NCBI RefSeq assembly: GCF_014651515.1
Contig: NZ_BMXA01000004.1
Location: 124,001-188,000, forward strand
Reading direction: 5' to 3'
From: Arenicella chitinivorans
GTDB taxonomy: Bacteria; Pseudomonadota; Gammaproteobacteria; Arenicellales; Arenicellaceae
DNA: 64,000 nt
Shown: positions 1 to 7,677 of the stretch, one piece after another
Numbering within the stretch: position 1 is the stretch's first letter
Layout: every line of letters begins with the position of its first letter
Made by a program: the position numbers and the translations under genes
Notes under the pieces: generated by a model
What the model saw: the letters and a program-made list of their open reading frames with translations, nothing else
Told to the model about the DNA's origin: nothing
Database searches by the model: none

Positions 1-42
1 TTGATTGTTTAAAATGATCATTTCGACAATAATATAATCATT

Positions 43-474
43 ATGATCATCGACGGCAAAGATAAGCAGCTCATTGCATTACTCAGCACCAATTCTCGCG
101 AAAGCACCGCAAATTTGGCCCGCAAATTGGGTATGTCGCGTACCACGGTCACCAATCGCATAGAACGGCTTGAGAAGCGCGGCATTATCAGCGGCTACAC
201 CGTGCAGTTCAGCGAAGACTACGAGCGCGGCCAAATACAAGCGCACGTGATGATCAGTTCCGATCCGAAGTCCTCTGCCAAAATCGTCAATGCGCTAAAG
301 TCGATCCCAGCTGTACGTGCACTGCATGCGGTGAATGGCAGCTATGAACTACTCGCTATGGTAAGCGCCGAGTCGACCCATCACCTTGATGACGTGCTGG
401 ATCAAATCGGCAACACCGACGGAATTCTCAAGACCACCACGTCTATTATTCTGTCGACTAAATTCGCTCGCTAA
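43..474 (+). CDS. Lrp/AsnC family transcriptional regulator
   Basis: A 143-residue protein of typical Lrp/AsnC size. Residues 1-60 form the AsnC-type helix-turn-helix (LARKLGMSRTTVTNRIERLEKRG), and residues 65-140 form the RAM ligand-binding/oligomerisation domain. Such proteins sense amino acids and act locally or globally; the ligand cannot be read here. There is no Shine-Dalgarno before the ATG. A TATAAT box lies only 4 bases upstream (33-38) and a stop codon lies in frame at 10-12, so the start cannot be further upstream and the mRNA leader must be very short. The 3' end overlaps the convergent desaturase gene by 17 bp. Confidence 0.9.
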   Translation: MIIDGKDKQLIALLSTNSRESTANLARKLGMSRTTVTNRIERLEKRGIISGYTVQFSEDYERGQIQAHVMISSDPKSSAKIVNALKSIPAVRALHAVNGSYELLAMVSAESTHHLDDVLDQIGNTDGILKTTTSIILSTKFAR

Positions 475-1390
475 CTGACAAGCGTGTTAGATCACTCCGC
501 TGCGTAGCGGTTTCAGGTAACACCAGCTGTGTCGCAATACCGAGTCTGGCCAGACCACTCAAGATCCACCAACCAGGGTCCCACTGACCAGACTCCAGAC
601 CCATACGCGCGGAATACGGAAAGGCGTGATGATTGTTGTGCCAGTTCTCTCCCATCGCCAACAATGAAGTCCAGCGTACATTCTGGCCTTGCACGGCGGC
701 CTTCTCGACATGCCAGCTCCGGTGCATGTGCTTACTCAACTCGTCATTGTGCGCGAAGTAGCCGATTAACCAGTGCCCAAAAATACAGCTGATGACACGA
801 GCGCAAATACCCCAACAAACCCAGGACCAGCCACCAAAATAGAAGAACAGCACGGCCCAAGGAAGTTGTTGTAGCATCCAGGTACGCTCCATCCATTGTA
901 CCGCTCGGTCTTGTGCAATAGCGGGCTCAGGAACAAAACACGGCGGTGTCGTTAACTGAATGTTGCAACATACCTGCCACCACAAATCTCGGTACCAAAC
1001 ACCGCTCTGAGCGAACATGGCATGGCAGTGTGTCTGACGCTGAGCCCAGTCGCGCAGATCATGTGTATACAGCATGCCCATCGGACCCGCTATTCCGGTT
1101 ACCGTGCCTAAGTGAATCAATAACAGGCTCAACCAGCGCGGTACGCGATAGGCTCGATGAATAAATAAGCGGTGCATCCCGAGCGAATGTCCGAGACACA
1201 GCACCAGCCAGGTTGATACCACATAAAGTACCAGCCCTGACCATGAGAAAAACGCAGTGAGGCCAAGCGACGTACCGATCAACATAGACAAAGCCCACAT
1301 TGATTTGGTAAACGACGTAACGACGCGACCATTGCTAGCGTCAGCGATCTGGCCAGGGTGATCAATGCGTGGGTTATGGTATGTATGCAT
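458..1390 (-). CDS. fatty acid (acyl-CoA) desaturase, membrane di-iron type
   Basis: A 310-residue integral membrane desaturase that would introduce a double bond into acyl chains to adjust membrane fluidity. Hydrophobic segments are at about 32-68, 85-108 and 175-218. Histidine box 1 is HRLFIH (73-78) and box 3 is HNNHH (251-255). The second box, normally HRxHH, is replaced by HDLRDWAQRQTHCH (110-123), so the metal-ligand set differs from the textbook Delta-9 enzyme; this may be a subfamily trait. The gene converges on the Lrp gene, and the promoter must lie in the 221-bp gap shared with pyrF. Confidence 0.85.
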   Translation of the reverse strand: MHTYHNPRIDHPGQIADASNGRVVTSFTKSMWALSMLIGTSLGLTAFFSWSGLVLYVVSTWLVLCLGHSLGMHRLFIHRAYRVPRWLSLLLIHLGTVTGIAGPMGMLYTHDLRDWAQRQTHCHAMFAQSGVWYRDLWWQVCCNIQLTTPPCFVPEPAIAQDRAVQWMERTWMLQQLPWAVLFFYFGGWSWVCWGICARVISCIFGHWLIGYFAHNDELSKHMHRSWHVEKAAVQGQNVRWTSLLAMGENWHNNHHAFPYSARMGLESGQWDPGWWILSGLARLGIATQLVLPETATQRSDLTRLSVSERI

Positions 1391-1611
1391 AGTGTATTCC
1401 TCCTGTTTTTTTCAAGTCTATCCAATCTCACCCTTTGCAGTCTTATCCATCTATAATTCGTGAATAAACTCTTTCAAACCCCGCAACAATTCACGTTCAG
1501 CTATTTCCTAAGTTATAGATTTGTATAATTGTGCTGTGTCTGGTCGCCATATACTTAAAGAGCACCCAGAGACCATCTATAATCAGGCAGAGGCTCCTCA
1601 ACATTCAGACT

Positions 1612-2433
1612 ATGAACTTCATTCAAAAATTAGAAGCACAATGGGCAACAAGCAATTCGCTACTGTGTGTCGGACTAGACCCCGATTTGACTCGCATTCC
1701 GTCGCATTTACAGGAGCACGCTGAACCGATCTATCAATTCTGTCGCGCCATTGTCGATGCGACTCATGACGTGGTGTGTGCATACAAACCACAAATCGCC
1801 TACTTCGCCGGTGCCGCCGCAGAAGATCAGCTACAAAAACTGATGGAGTATATTCGTCTTGAATACCCGCATATTCCAATCATTTTAGACTCCAAGCGCG
1901 GTGACATTGGCAGCACCGCCACTATGTACGCCAAAGAAGCCTTTGATCGCTATCAAGCGCACGCAGTAACCATTAACCCTTATATGGGGCGCGACTCTGC
2001 ACAGCCATTTTTGGATCGAGCGGACCGTGGTGTGGTGCTGCTGTGTCGCACCTCCAACCCAGGTGCCGCCGATCTACAAGACCTTGAAGTCGATGGTCAG
2101 CCGTTGTATGAGCGGCTCGCAAGCATGATTGCACAGGACTGGAACGCCAATGGAAACTGCAGTTTGGTGGTCGGAGCAACCTGGCCAGAACAAATGCGTA
2201 AACTGCGTAAAATTGCCGGTGACATGCCATTTTTGGTACCTGGCGTCGGCGCCCAAGGCGGCGACGTCGAAGCCTTGGTCAATGCCGGGCAGACCGCCAA
2301 TGGCACGGGCTTGATAGTAAACAGTGCGCGCGGCATCATCTATGCTGGATCCGGATTCGACTTTATGCAGCACGCACGTGATGCCGCAATCGAAACCCGT
2401 AATCTGATTAACCAGTATCGTCATCAATCATAG
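1612..2433 (+). CDS. pyrF: orotidine 5'-phosphate decarboxylase
   Basis: Catalyses the last step of UMP synthesis, OMP to UMP plus CO2, in the cytoplasm. The product is 273 residues, the size of the long bacterial PyrF subfamily (type 2). The catalytic loop DSKRGDIG is at about 88-95, followed by NPYMGRDSAQPF, and the phosphate-binding part VPGVGAQGG is near 215. I chose the ATG at 1612 because the protein there starts with the normal NFIQKLEAQW helix. The open frame continues upstream to 1531, but the added 27 residues do not resemble the family. The next gene begins 3 bp after the stop, so the two are probably co-transcribed. Confidence 0.94.
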   Translation: MNFIQKLEAQWATSNSLLCVGLDPDLTRIPSHLQEHAEPIYQFCRAIVDATHDVVCAYKPQIAYFAGAAAEDQLQKLMEYIRLEYPHIPIILDSKRGDIGSTATMYAKEAFDRYQAHAVTINPYMGRDSAQPFLDRADRGVVLLCRTSNPGAADLQDLEVDGQPLYERLASMIAQDWNANGNCSLVVGATWPEQMRKLRKIAGDMPFLVPGVGAQGGDVEALVNAGQTANGTGLIVNSARGIIYAGSGFDFMQHARDAAIETRNLINQYRHQS

Positions 2434-2436
2434 GCT

Positions 2437-4143
2437 GTGAAGGCTCTCAGTGAACAAACCTTCAAAACCCTGGCTGGTGACGCCGCGTTCCAACAGGGAC
2501 ACCACTTTTACACTCAAGGGTTGGTGCACGGCCTACAAATTCATCAGGATCGCATTACCGCACAATTGGGTACAGAACCACCATTTGCGGTCGAGCTGCG
2601 ACATACCGCGCGCGTCTTTGAAGGCAGCTGTGGCTGTCCAGAGTCTGCTGGTTTTGACTTTTGTGCGCACTGCGTAGCAACGGCACTTGCGTACTATTAC
2701 ACTACGCAAACCAATCAGGAGTTGAGTGAGGTACCTTCCGATGACCTACTGCGGCGGTATTTGGATACGCTCACGAAACCGCAATTGGCGACAGCGCTCT
2801 ACGACTTTTTGGAATCACACCCAGACATCCTAGCGCACTGGCAACTCAAAGCTTCGATCGCCTCTGGTCAGCTCTCTTTTTCAGAGATTCGCAAACAAAT
2901 CACTCGTGCACTGCCGTATCGATCCGGTGGCCTGTGGCGCCCCAAAGACGTCAATGCATACTTCTCTACAGCTGCGGACTTACTGCGCATGCTCAGCGAA
3001 CCAGTGTTGGCATTGCCGCCAGAGAAAATCGATAAGCTGTTGACCTACACACTGGAACGGCTGGAAAAGGCACTCAAAAATATCGACGACACCGCCGACA
3101 AACGGCAAATTGTCATCGTATTATTACGCACTTGGTTACGCGCCATGTTGGCATCCAACACCTGGAGCGACGACGATAAAATTTCGTTCCTGAGCGAACA
3201 CCTTCGCGCGCAATCTTTCGCCGCACAAACGCTCGACTTGCCGGAAAGCGTCGACGACTTAATCAGCAGCGACGCCGCAACCAAGGTTTACTCACAAATA
3301 ACTCGATACTGGGAATCCCTAAGCCCTCCGGGACATGCTTTCAGTGATCAGGGCACGCACTATCACTATGTTGAGCAGCTACTAATCAATCGTGCTCGCC
3401 AGCTGGGCGACACTGAATTGGAGTTCGATGTATTGGTCAAAGGCGCCACCACGGTCGACCGTTGCCTTCAACTAGTCGACTGGTTGCTTAAGCACCAAGA
3501 CTTTAGTCAAGCAGAAAAGTGGTTACATGTCGCTGGCCACTTCGATGAACCCGATGCGCGCGAGTTACAAGATATCGAGTTGATGCAGGTAAAGCTATGG
3601 AAGGCGCAGGGTAATTTCCAAGCCGCACTGGCCGCGGAAGTTGCGCGTTTTGATGAAGACGAAGATCTGGACACCATTCTGAACGCAATCGAAACTGCCA
3701 CACACCTTGATCTTTCCGAGCAAGTCCGTGATCAGGCAATTCAAACTTTGCAAGCGCGTCTGCGAGAAGGTGACAGCAGCCTTCGCAACCGGCGACGCGC
3801 TGACACATTGGTACAGCTCTTTCTGAATAGTCACCAAGTTGCGCCTGCTGTCGAGCTGGCAAAACGCACACCACTAAGTAACCAAAGCCTGAAACAAATC
3901 ATCGTGGCCAGCCACCAACACCATAGCCCTGCAGTGTCGTTAATACTGGACCTCACACAACGATTAATCGACACCGACACCGATCGACAATATCAGCGAG
4001 TAGAGCATTTTATTCGTAATCAAATGCGTGTCATCGATCAAGCAAAGAAGTCAACCTTCGCTGATTCGATACGAGCGCTCGCGGACAAACCAGAGAACAA
4101 ACGTCGACCAGGCCTGTTAGCCAAGTTAAACGCAGCGCTTTAA
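2437..4143 (+). CDS. SWIM zinc finger domain-containing protein
   Basis: A 568-residue protein with a GTG start 3 bp after pyrF. Residues 65-78 hold the SWIM zinc motif CxCx8CxH (C65, C67, C76, H78). The rest is a long alpha-helical, repeat-like region (about 100-560) rich in Leu, Gln and Ala, resembling the helical part of other bacterial SWIM proteins. SWIM domains bind zinc and are thought to mediate nucleic-acid or protein contacts; the precise role of this orphan type is unknown. No ATPase or nuclease motif is visible. About 250 bp without a gene follow it. Confidence 0.8.
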   Translation: MKALSEQTFKTLAGDAAFQQGHHFYTQGLVHGLQIHQDRITAQLGTEPPFAVELRHTARVFEGSCGCPESAGFDFCAHCVATALAYYYTTQTNQELSEVPSDDLLRRYLDTLTKPQLATALYDFLESHPDILAHWQLKASIASGQLSFSEIRKQITRALPYRSGGLWRPKDVNAYFSTAADLLRMLSEPVLALPPEKIDKLLTYTLERLEKALKNIDDTADKRQIVIVLLRTWLRAMLASNTWSDDDKISFLSEHLRAQSFAAQTLDLPESVDDLISSDAATKVYSQITRYWESLSPPGHAFSDQGTHYHYVEQLLINRARQLGDTELEFDVLVKGATTVDRCLQLVDWLLKHQDFSQAEKWLHVAGHFDEPDARELQDIELMQVKLWKAQGNFQAALAAEVARFDEDEDLDTILNAIETATHLDLSEQVRDQAIQTLQARLREGDSSLRNRRRADTLVQLFLNSHQVAPAVELAKRTPLSNQSLKQIIVASHQHHSPAVSLILDLTQRLIDTDTDRQYQRVEHFIRNQMRVIDQAKKSTFADSIRALADKPENKRRPGLLAKLNAAL

Positions 4144-4397
4144 TCAGTTAACGGTGTAATGGTCACATCAACTAGAGTACTAACCACTCAAATGCCTGCA
4201 GGTAGTCTTCTGCTTAGATCCTCGTTTGAGTACCGCGCGGCCTTCGATCAAGCAAGAAGCTGCACGCAATTTCCCGGCAGTGCAGTATCAAACCACATCC
4301 AAACGTATTTTGGTGATTGGTGCCCAGTACCCGTTAGTTTGATATAAAGTCGAACAGCCATCGGCACTCAGGATGTACACCAGAACCAAGCAACAAC

Positions 4398-5174
4398 ATG
4401 AACCAATTTTCCTCAGCTAAAACTTTCTTGATCATGGCGCACCCAGGCCACGAGCTTCGAATTCATGGCTGGCTTGCAGCGAATCGACCCGATACGTGTT
4501 TTCTCACTGACGGTTCTGGGCGCAGTGGTATAGACCGGCTGTGCTTCTCACGTCGGACACTGACAAAGGTGGACAGCCTACTCTTGGGATCTGATGATGT
4601 GTGGAGCGATGACCAAGCCTACACGGTGATATTGAGCGGTGATCTCGACGCTGTTACCCGCAGAATAATCCGTATGTCGGATCACATTCATCGGGCCGGA
4701 ATACATACCGTCGTATGCGATGCCATCGAGGGCTTCAATCCGGTGCATGATCTATGCGCCGTCATGGCTGCGATAGCCTGTCAACGGATTCAACGTCGCC
4801 ATGGCACTATTATTACGTTATTGTCCTTTCCATTGGAAGGACATCCGCAGTCGATGGCAAATACTGAATCTATGCAATTGTCACTGAGTTCGACCGCATG
4901 GAATCGAAAATTGAATGCCATTCACAAGAACACAGCACTGCTTGACGAAGTCGCGCGTAGTTTTAAGCGACACGGCCAAGAAGCTTTTCAAACAGAAGTT
5001 TTATCACCATTTGATCTGGAGTCCGAATTGCGCGCATTGAGCATAGAAAAGCCGTTCTACGAGTCACATGGTGAAAAGCGTGTAGCAACTGGCGCGTACT
5101 CCTTTGTCTTGAGATTTAAACAACACTTTCGACCCCTGGTCACTCGTATTCAGAACTGGGCGGCAACTCAATGA
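4398..5174 (+). CDS. PIG-L/LmbE-like deacetylase family protein (altered motif)
   Basis: A 258-residue protein resembling PIG-L/LmbE de-N-acetylases found in glycan clusters. Three family landmarks are in order: AHPGHE at 14-19 in place of the usual AHPDDE, EGFNPVHD near 111 in place of EGGHPDHD, and a C-terminal FYESHGEKRV...RFKQHFRPL segment. In active enzymes the first His-x-Asp-Asp and the later His hold zinc. Here the two Asp residues are Gly-His, so metal binding or activity may be lost or changed. It overlaps the next glycosyltransferase gene by 4 bp (ATGA), which indicates translational coupling and a glycan role. Confidence 0.65.
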   Translation: MNQFSSAKTFLIMAHPGHELRIHGWLAANRPDTCFLTDGSGRSGIDRLCFSRRTLTKVDSLLLGSDDVWSDDQAYTVILSGDLDAVTRRIIRMSDHIHRAGIHTVVCDAIEGFNPVHDLCAVMAAIACQRIQRRHGTIITLLSFPLEGHPQSMANTESMQLSLSSTAWNRKLNAIHKNTALLDEVARSFKRHGQEAFQTEVLSPFDLESELRALSIEKPFYESHGEKRVATGAYSFVLRFKQHFRPLVTRIQNWAATQ

Positions 5175-6550
5175 GAGTCCTGCTGACCAACCATCGCTTG
5201 TCATCACGAACCGGTACCGAGCTGTATATTCGTGACATCGCCTTAGCACTGTTAGCTCAAGGTCATGAACCGATTGCTTACAGTCGGTTATTGGGGCCGA
5301 TTGCTCAGGAACTACGTGCTAAGTCGGTCCTCGTGATTGACGACCTGGCCACACTGCGAACTCCGCCCGACATAATCCATGCTCAACATCATCTTGAAGC
5401 CATGACCGCATTGACACATTTTCCCCAGGTGCCGGCGATTTTAGTGTGTCATGGCTGGCTGCCCGCCGAGGAAGCGCCGCCATCCCATCCGCGTATTGTG
5501 CGCTATCTTGCTGTAGATGAACTGGTACGACTGCGATTGATCGAAGAATGTGGCATTGCAGCCGAGAACGTAGCGACCAATCTGAATTTTGTCGATCTAG
5601 ATCGTTTTAAACCCCGTACACCACTGCCTGCTAAACCACGACGCGCACTGGTATTTAGCAACTACGTAAACCGAGAGAACATTCTTCCCAGCTTGCATAA
5701 TGCGTGTGCGAAAAACGACATCCAACTCGATGTCGCAGGGCTTTCGGCCGGCGCTGATCTGTCTGCCCCTGAATCCGTTCTGGGAAACTACGACATCGTG
5801 TTTGCCAAGGGTCGCGCTGCGTTAGAAGCCGCCGCCGTCGGCTGCGCGGTGATCGTCTGTGACGCCGCCGGTCATGGCGATATGGTCAACAGTGCAAACT
5901 TCGATCATTATAGAGCCTACAATTTTGGGTTACGGTTACTGCGAGAATCCGTTAGTGTGGCGACGATATCCACGCAACTGGCACAATACAACCCGGATGA
6001 GACCGCTCGCGTAACGGCAAGAATGCGCACCGAGGCCAACTTGCTGGATGCTGTGAGGTCGTTAATTCAACAGTACCGAGAAGTCCTTGCTGAGTACGAT
6101 CAGCACGAACATGATGCGTTACAGGACGCGCATGCCGTTTCAAACTATCTGCGCCATGGTCCGATAACGGCCGATTTCAGTCAATTTAAATACGCGCAAT
6201 TTTCACATGAACTGGCGCGAGCTAAAGAATACGTGCAGCACCTGGAATCCCAGTTGATGCAAAAACAGGCGGGATTTGAAAACGCACAATCCGTATTGGC
6301 AGCGCAAGCTGACCAACTAAAGATGAGCCAAAATGCACTGGATGAGGCACGACAAGCACTACAGCAAGCACAAACGGCGCAACGAGAGGCAGAACGGCAA
6401 CATCAAACTGCGCTCGAACAAGTATTGCTATCACACCAGAATGAACTCGCCAAAATAACAGACTCTAGGGTGTGGCGTGCTCGTGAAAGGCTGGTATCCA
6501 TTGCCTGGCTTCGCACGCTTTATCGACGCCTGGTGGTACGCAATCGTTAA
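5171..6550 (+). CDS. glycosyltransferase (GT4-like) with C-terminal coiled coil
   Basis: A 459-residue protein. The N-terminus MRVLLTNHRLSSRTGTELY is the Rossmann start of a GT-B glycosyltransferase with the Gly-Thr-Glu loop. The middle contains a NFVDLDRFKPR-type junction (about 138-148) and an acceptor-side FAKGRAALEAAAVGCAVI segment (about 212-231), both typical of family 4. Residues about 340-430 are a Gln/Ala/Glu-rich coiled coil. Expected to add a sugar to a surface polysaccharide or lipid carrier in the cytoplasm; donor and acceptor are unknown. It is translationally coupled to the PIG-L-like gene. Confidence 0.78.
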   Translation: MRVLLTNHRLSSRTGTELYIRDIALALLAQGHEPIAYSRLLGPIAQELRAKSVLVIDDLATLRTPPDIIHAQHHLEAMTALTHFPQVPAILVCHGWLPAEEAPPSHPRIVRYLAVDELVRLRLIEECGIAAENVATNLNFVDLDRFKPRTPLPAKPRRALVFSNYVNRENILPSLHNACAKNDIQLDVAGLSAGADLSAPESVLGNYDIVFAKGRAALEAAAVGCAVIVCDAAGHGDMVNSANFDHYRAYNFGLRLLRESVSVATISTQLAQYNPDETARVTARMRTEANLLDAVRSLIQQYREVLAEYDQHEHDALQDAHAVSNYLRHGPITADFSQFKYAQFSHELARAKEYVQHLESQLMQKQAGFENAQSVLAAQADQLKMSQNALDEARQALQQAQTAQREAERQHQTALEQVLLSHQNELAKITDSRVWRARERLVSIAWLRTLYRRLVVRNR

Positions 6551-6575
6551 GCTGAAATTCATTCCCGCTTTAGTC

Positions 6576-7289
6576 TCAACGCTGCCGTTCGATACGTAGC
6601 CAAAATTGGCTGTCGCAGTCCATGCCATCCAACTCAGTCAGCACCAATCCGCGCTCTTTGCATTGTTGTTGGATCCACACTAGCGAATGACGCACGATAC
6701 CCGGTGTGGTGGATTCATGACTTGTCCCCACCCAGAGGTCACCTTGATAGTCATCCTCGGAACCCAACGGAGGTAAATACGAGACGATGAACTTGGCGTC
6801 ACGGACGGTGTTCTCCAGAAACCCATCCAACATCACCTGAATATGTCGCTTACTGCAATGCGTCCAGATTGAACATGCCAGAAAATAGTCAAACGGCTCG
6901 GCAAATCCACCGGTGTCAAACTCAGCATTAAAATTAAATCGCGGTTGCTTATCCAACAACATTTTTGGCTCGAACAAAAAGTGCCGTCCATGTTCAATGC
7001 GTTTCCGAGCCGGATCAAACCCGGCGTAACCGCCAGTATCCAGAAACCGAATCAACCAGTAACCAATCCGCAAACAGCCACAACCAATTTCCAACACCTT
7101 GGATTCCGGACACAAGCCCTGTTCGAGTAGACGCACAAAGTGCGATCGACCGGCCGTTTCAAAGGTTTCCTGAGGCACTCCCAAAAAACCATTTGCTTCA
7201 ATCATTCTATCCGCTCGCTGACGTAAATCGGATACCGGCATAACGTTCTCCCGCACAAGAAAATCATCTGATACTGCCATGACTGGCAT
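6576..7289 (-). CDS. class I SAM-dependent methyltransferase
   Basis: A 237-residue protein with a clear SAM-binding motif I, VLEIGCGCLRIGYWL, at about 63-77, and an acidic motif II in GYAGFDPA. Residues 115-150 (FDYFLACSIWTHCSKRH) look like the post-I region of small-molecule or sugar methyltransferases. It lies convergent to the glycosyltransferase, so a role in modifying the same glycan is plausible but is only inferred from position. The start could also be the ATG 9 bases further in. Confidence 0.75.
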   Translation of the reverse strand: MPVMAVSDDFLVRENVMPVSDLRQRADRMIEANGFLGVPQETFETAGRSHFVRLLEQGLCPESKVLEIGCGCLRIGYWLIRFLDTGGYAGFDPARKRIEHGRHFLFEPKMLLDKQPRFNFNAEFDTGGFAEPFDYFLACSIWTHCSKRHIQVMLDGFLENTVRDAKFIVSYLPPLGSEDDYQGDLWVGTSHESTTPGIVRHSLVWIQQQCKERGLVLTELDGMDCDSQFWLRIERQR

Positions 7290-7365
7290 AAAGGTATACT
7301 GCGATTTACACTGTAACCATTACTTGGTCACACATCAATCTAACCCCTGACAGACTCCTTCGAAT

Positions 7366-7677
7366 ATGAAACAACGCCGTATCGAAATCTATTCTGACGA
7401 ACCCGATAACAGCGTTGTGCGCATCCCTGACAATCCATTCCCCGCGTCGGCCATCCAAGGGGATTCTTTATTTCTACTACACGGTGAAGCGATGGATCTG
7501 GTGGACGAGTTAAAACACAATCCTGGCAGCGACTCGTTTTATCGTGCATACCGTATCGCGAGCGAACTGGAACAACGCCTACGCCACTACATCGAGGTAT
7601 GTGAGCAACACGATATCGAACTCAATTTCGATATCGTGTGCAGCGTCGAGGATTACCAAGAACTGTTATTTGACTGA
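7366..7677 (+). CDS. conserved hypothetical protein, 103 aa
   Basis: A soluble, acidic 103-residue protein with no signal peptide, membrane segment or recognised motif. The C-terminal half (about 55-100) is predicted helical. The frame is clean, and the stop overlaps the convergent M1 peptidase gene by 12 bp. I do not recognise the family and propose no function. Confidence 0.6.
   Translation: MKQRRIEIYSDEPDNSVVRIPDNPFPASAIQGDSLFLLHGEAMDLVDELKHNPGSDSFYRAYRIASELEQRLRHYIEVCEQHDIELNFDIVCSVEDYQELLFD

Noticed and set aside
1531-1611. N-terminal extension of PyrF
   Set aside because: The added residues do not resemble the family, and the natural start fits 1612.
4159-4347. 62-codon ORF between the SWIM and PIG-L genes
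   Set aside because: No ribosome-binding site, unlikely composition and no domain; probably chance.
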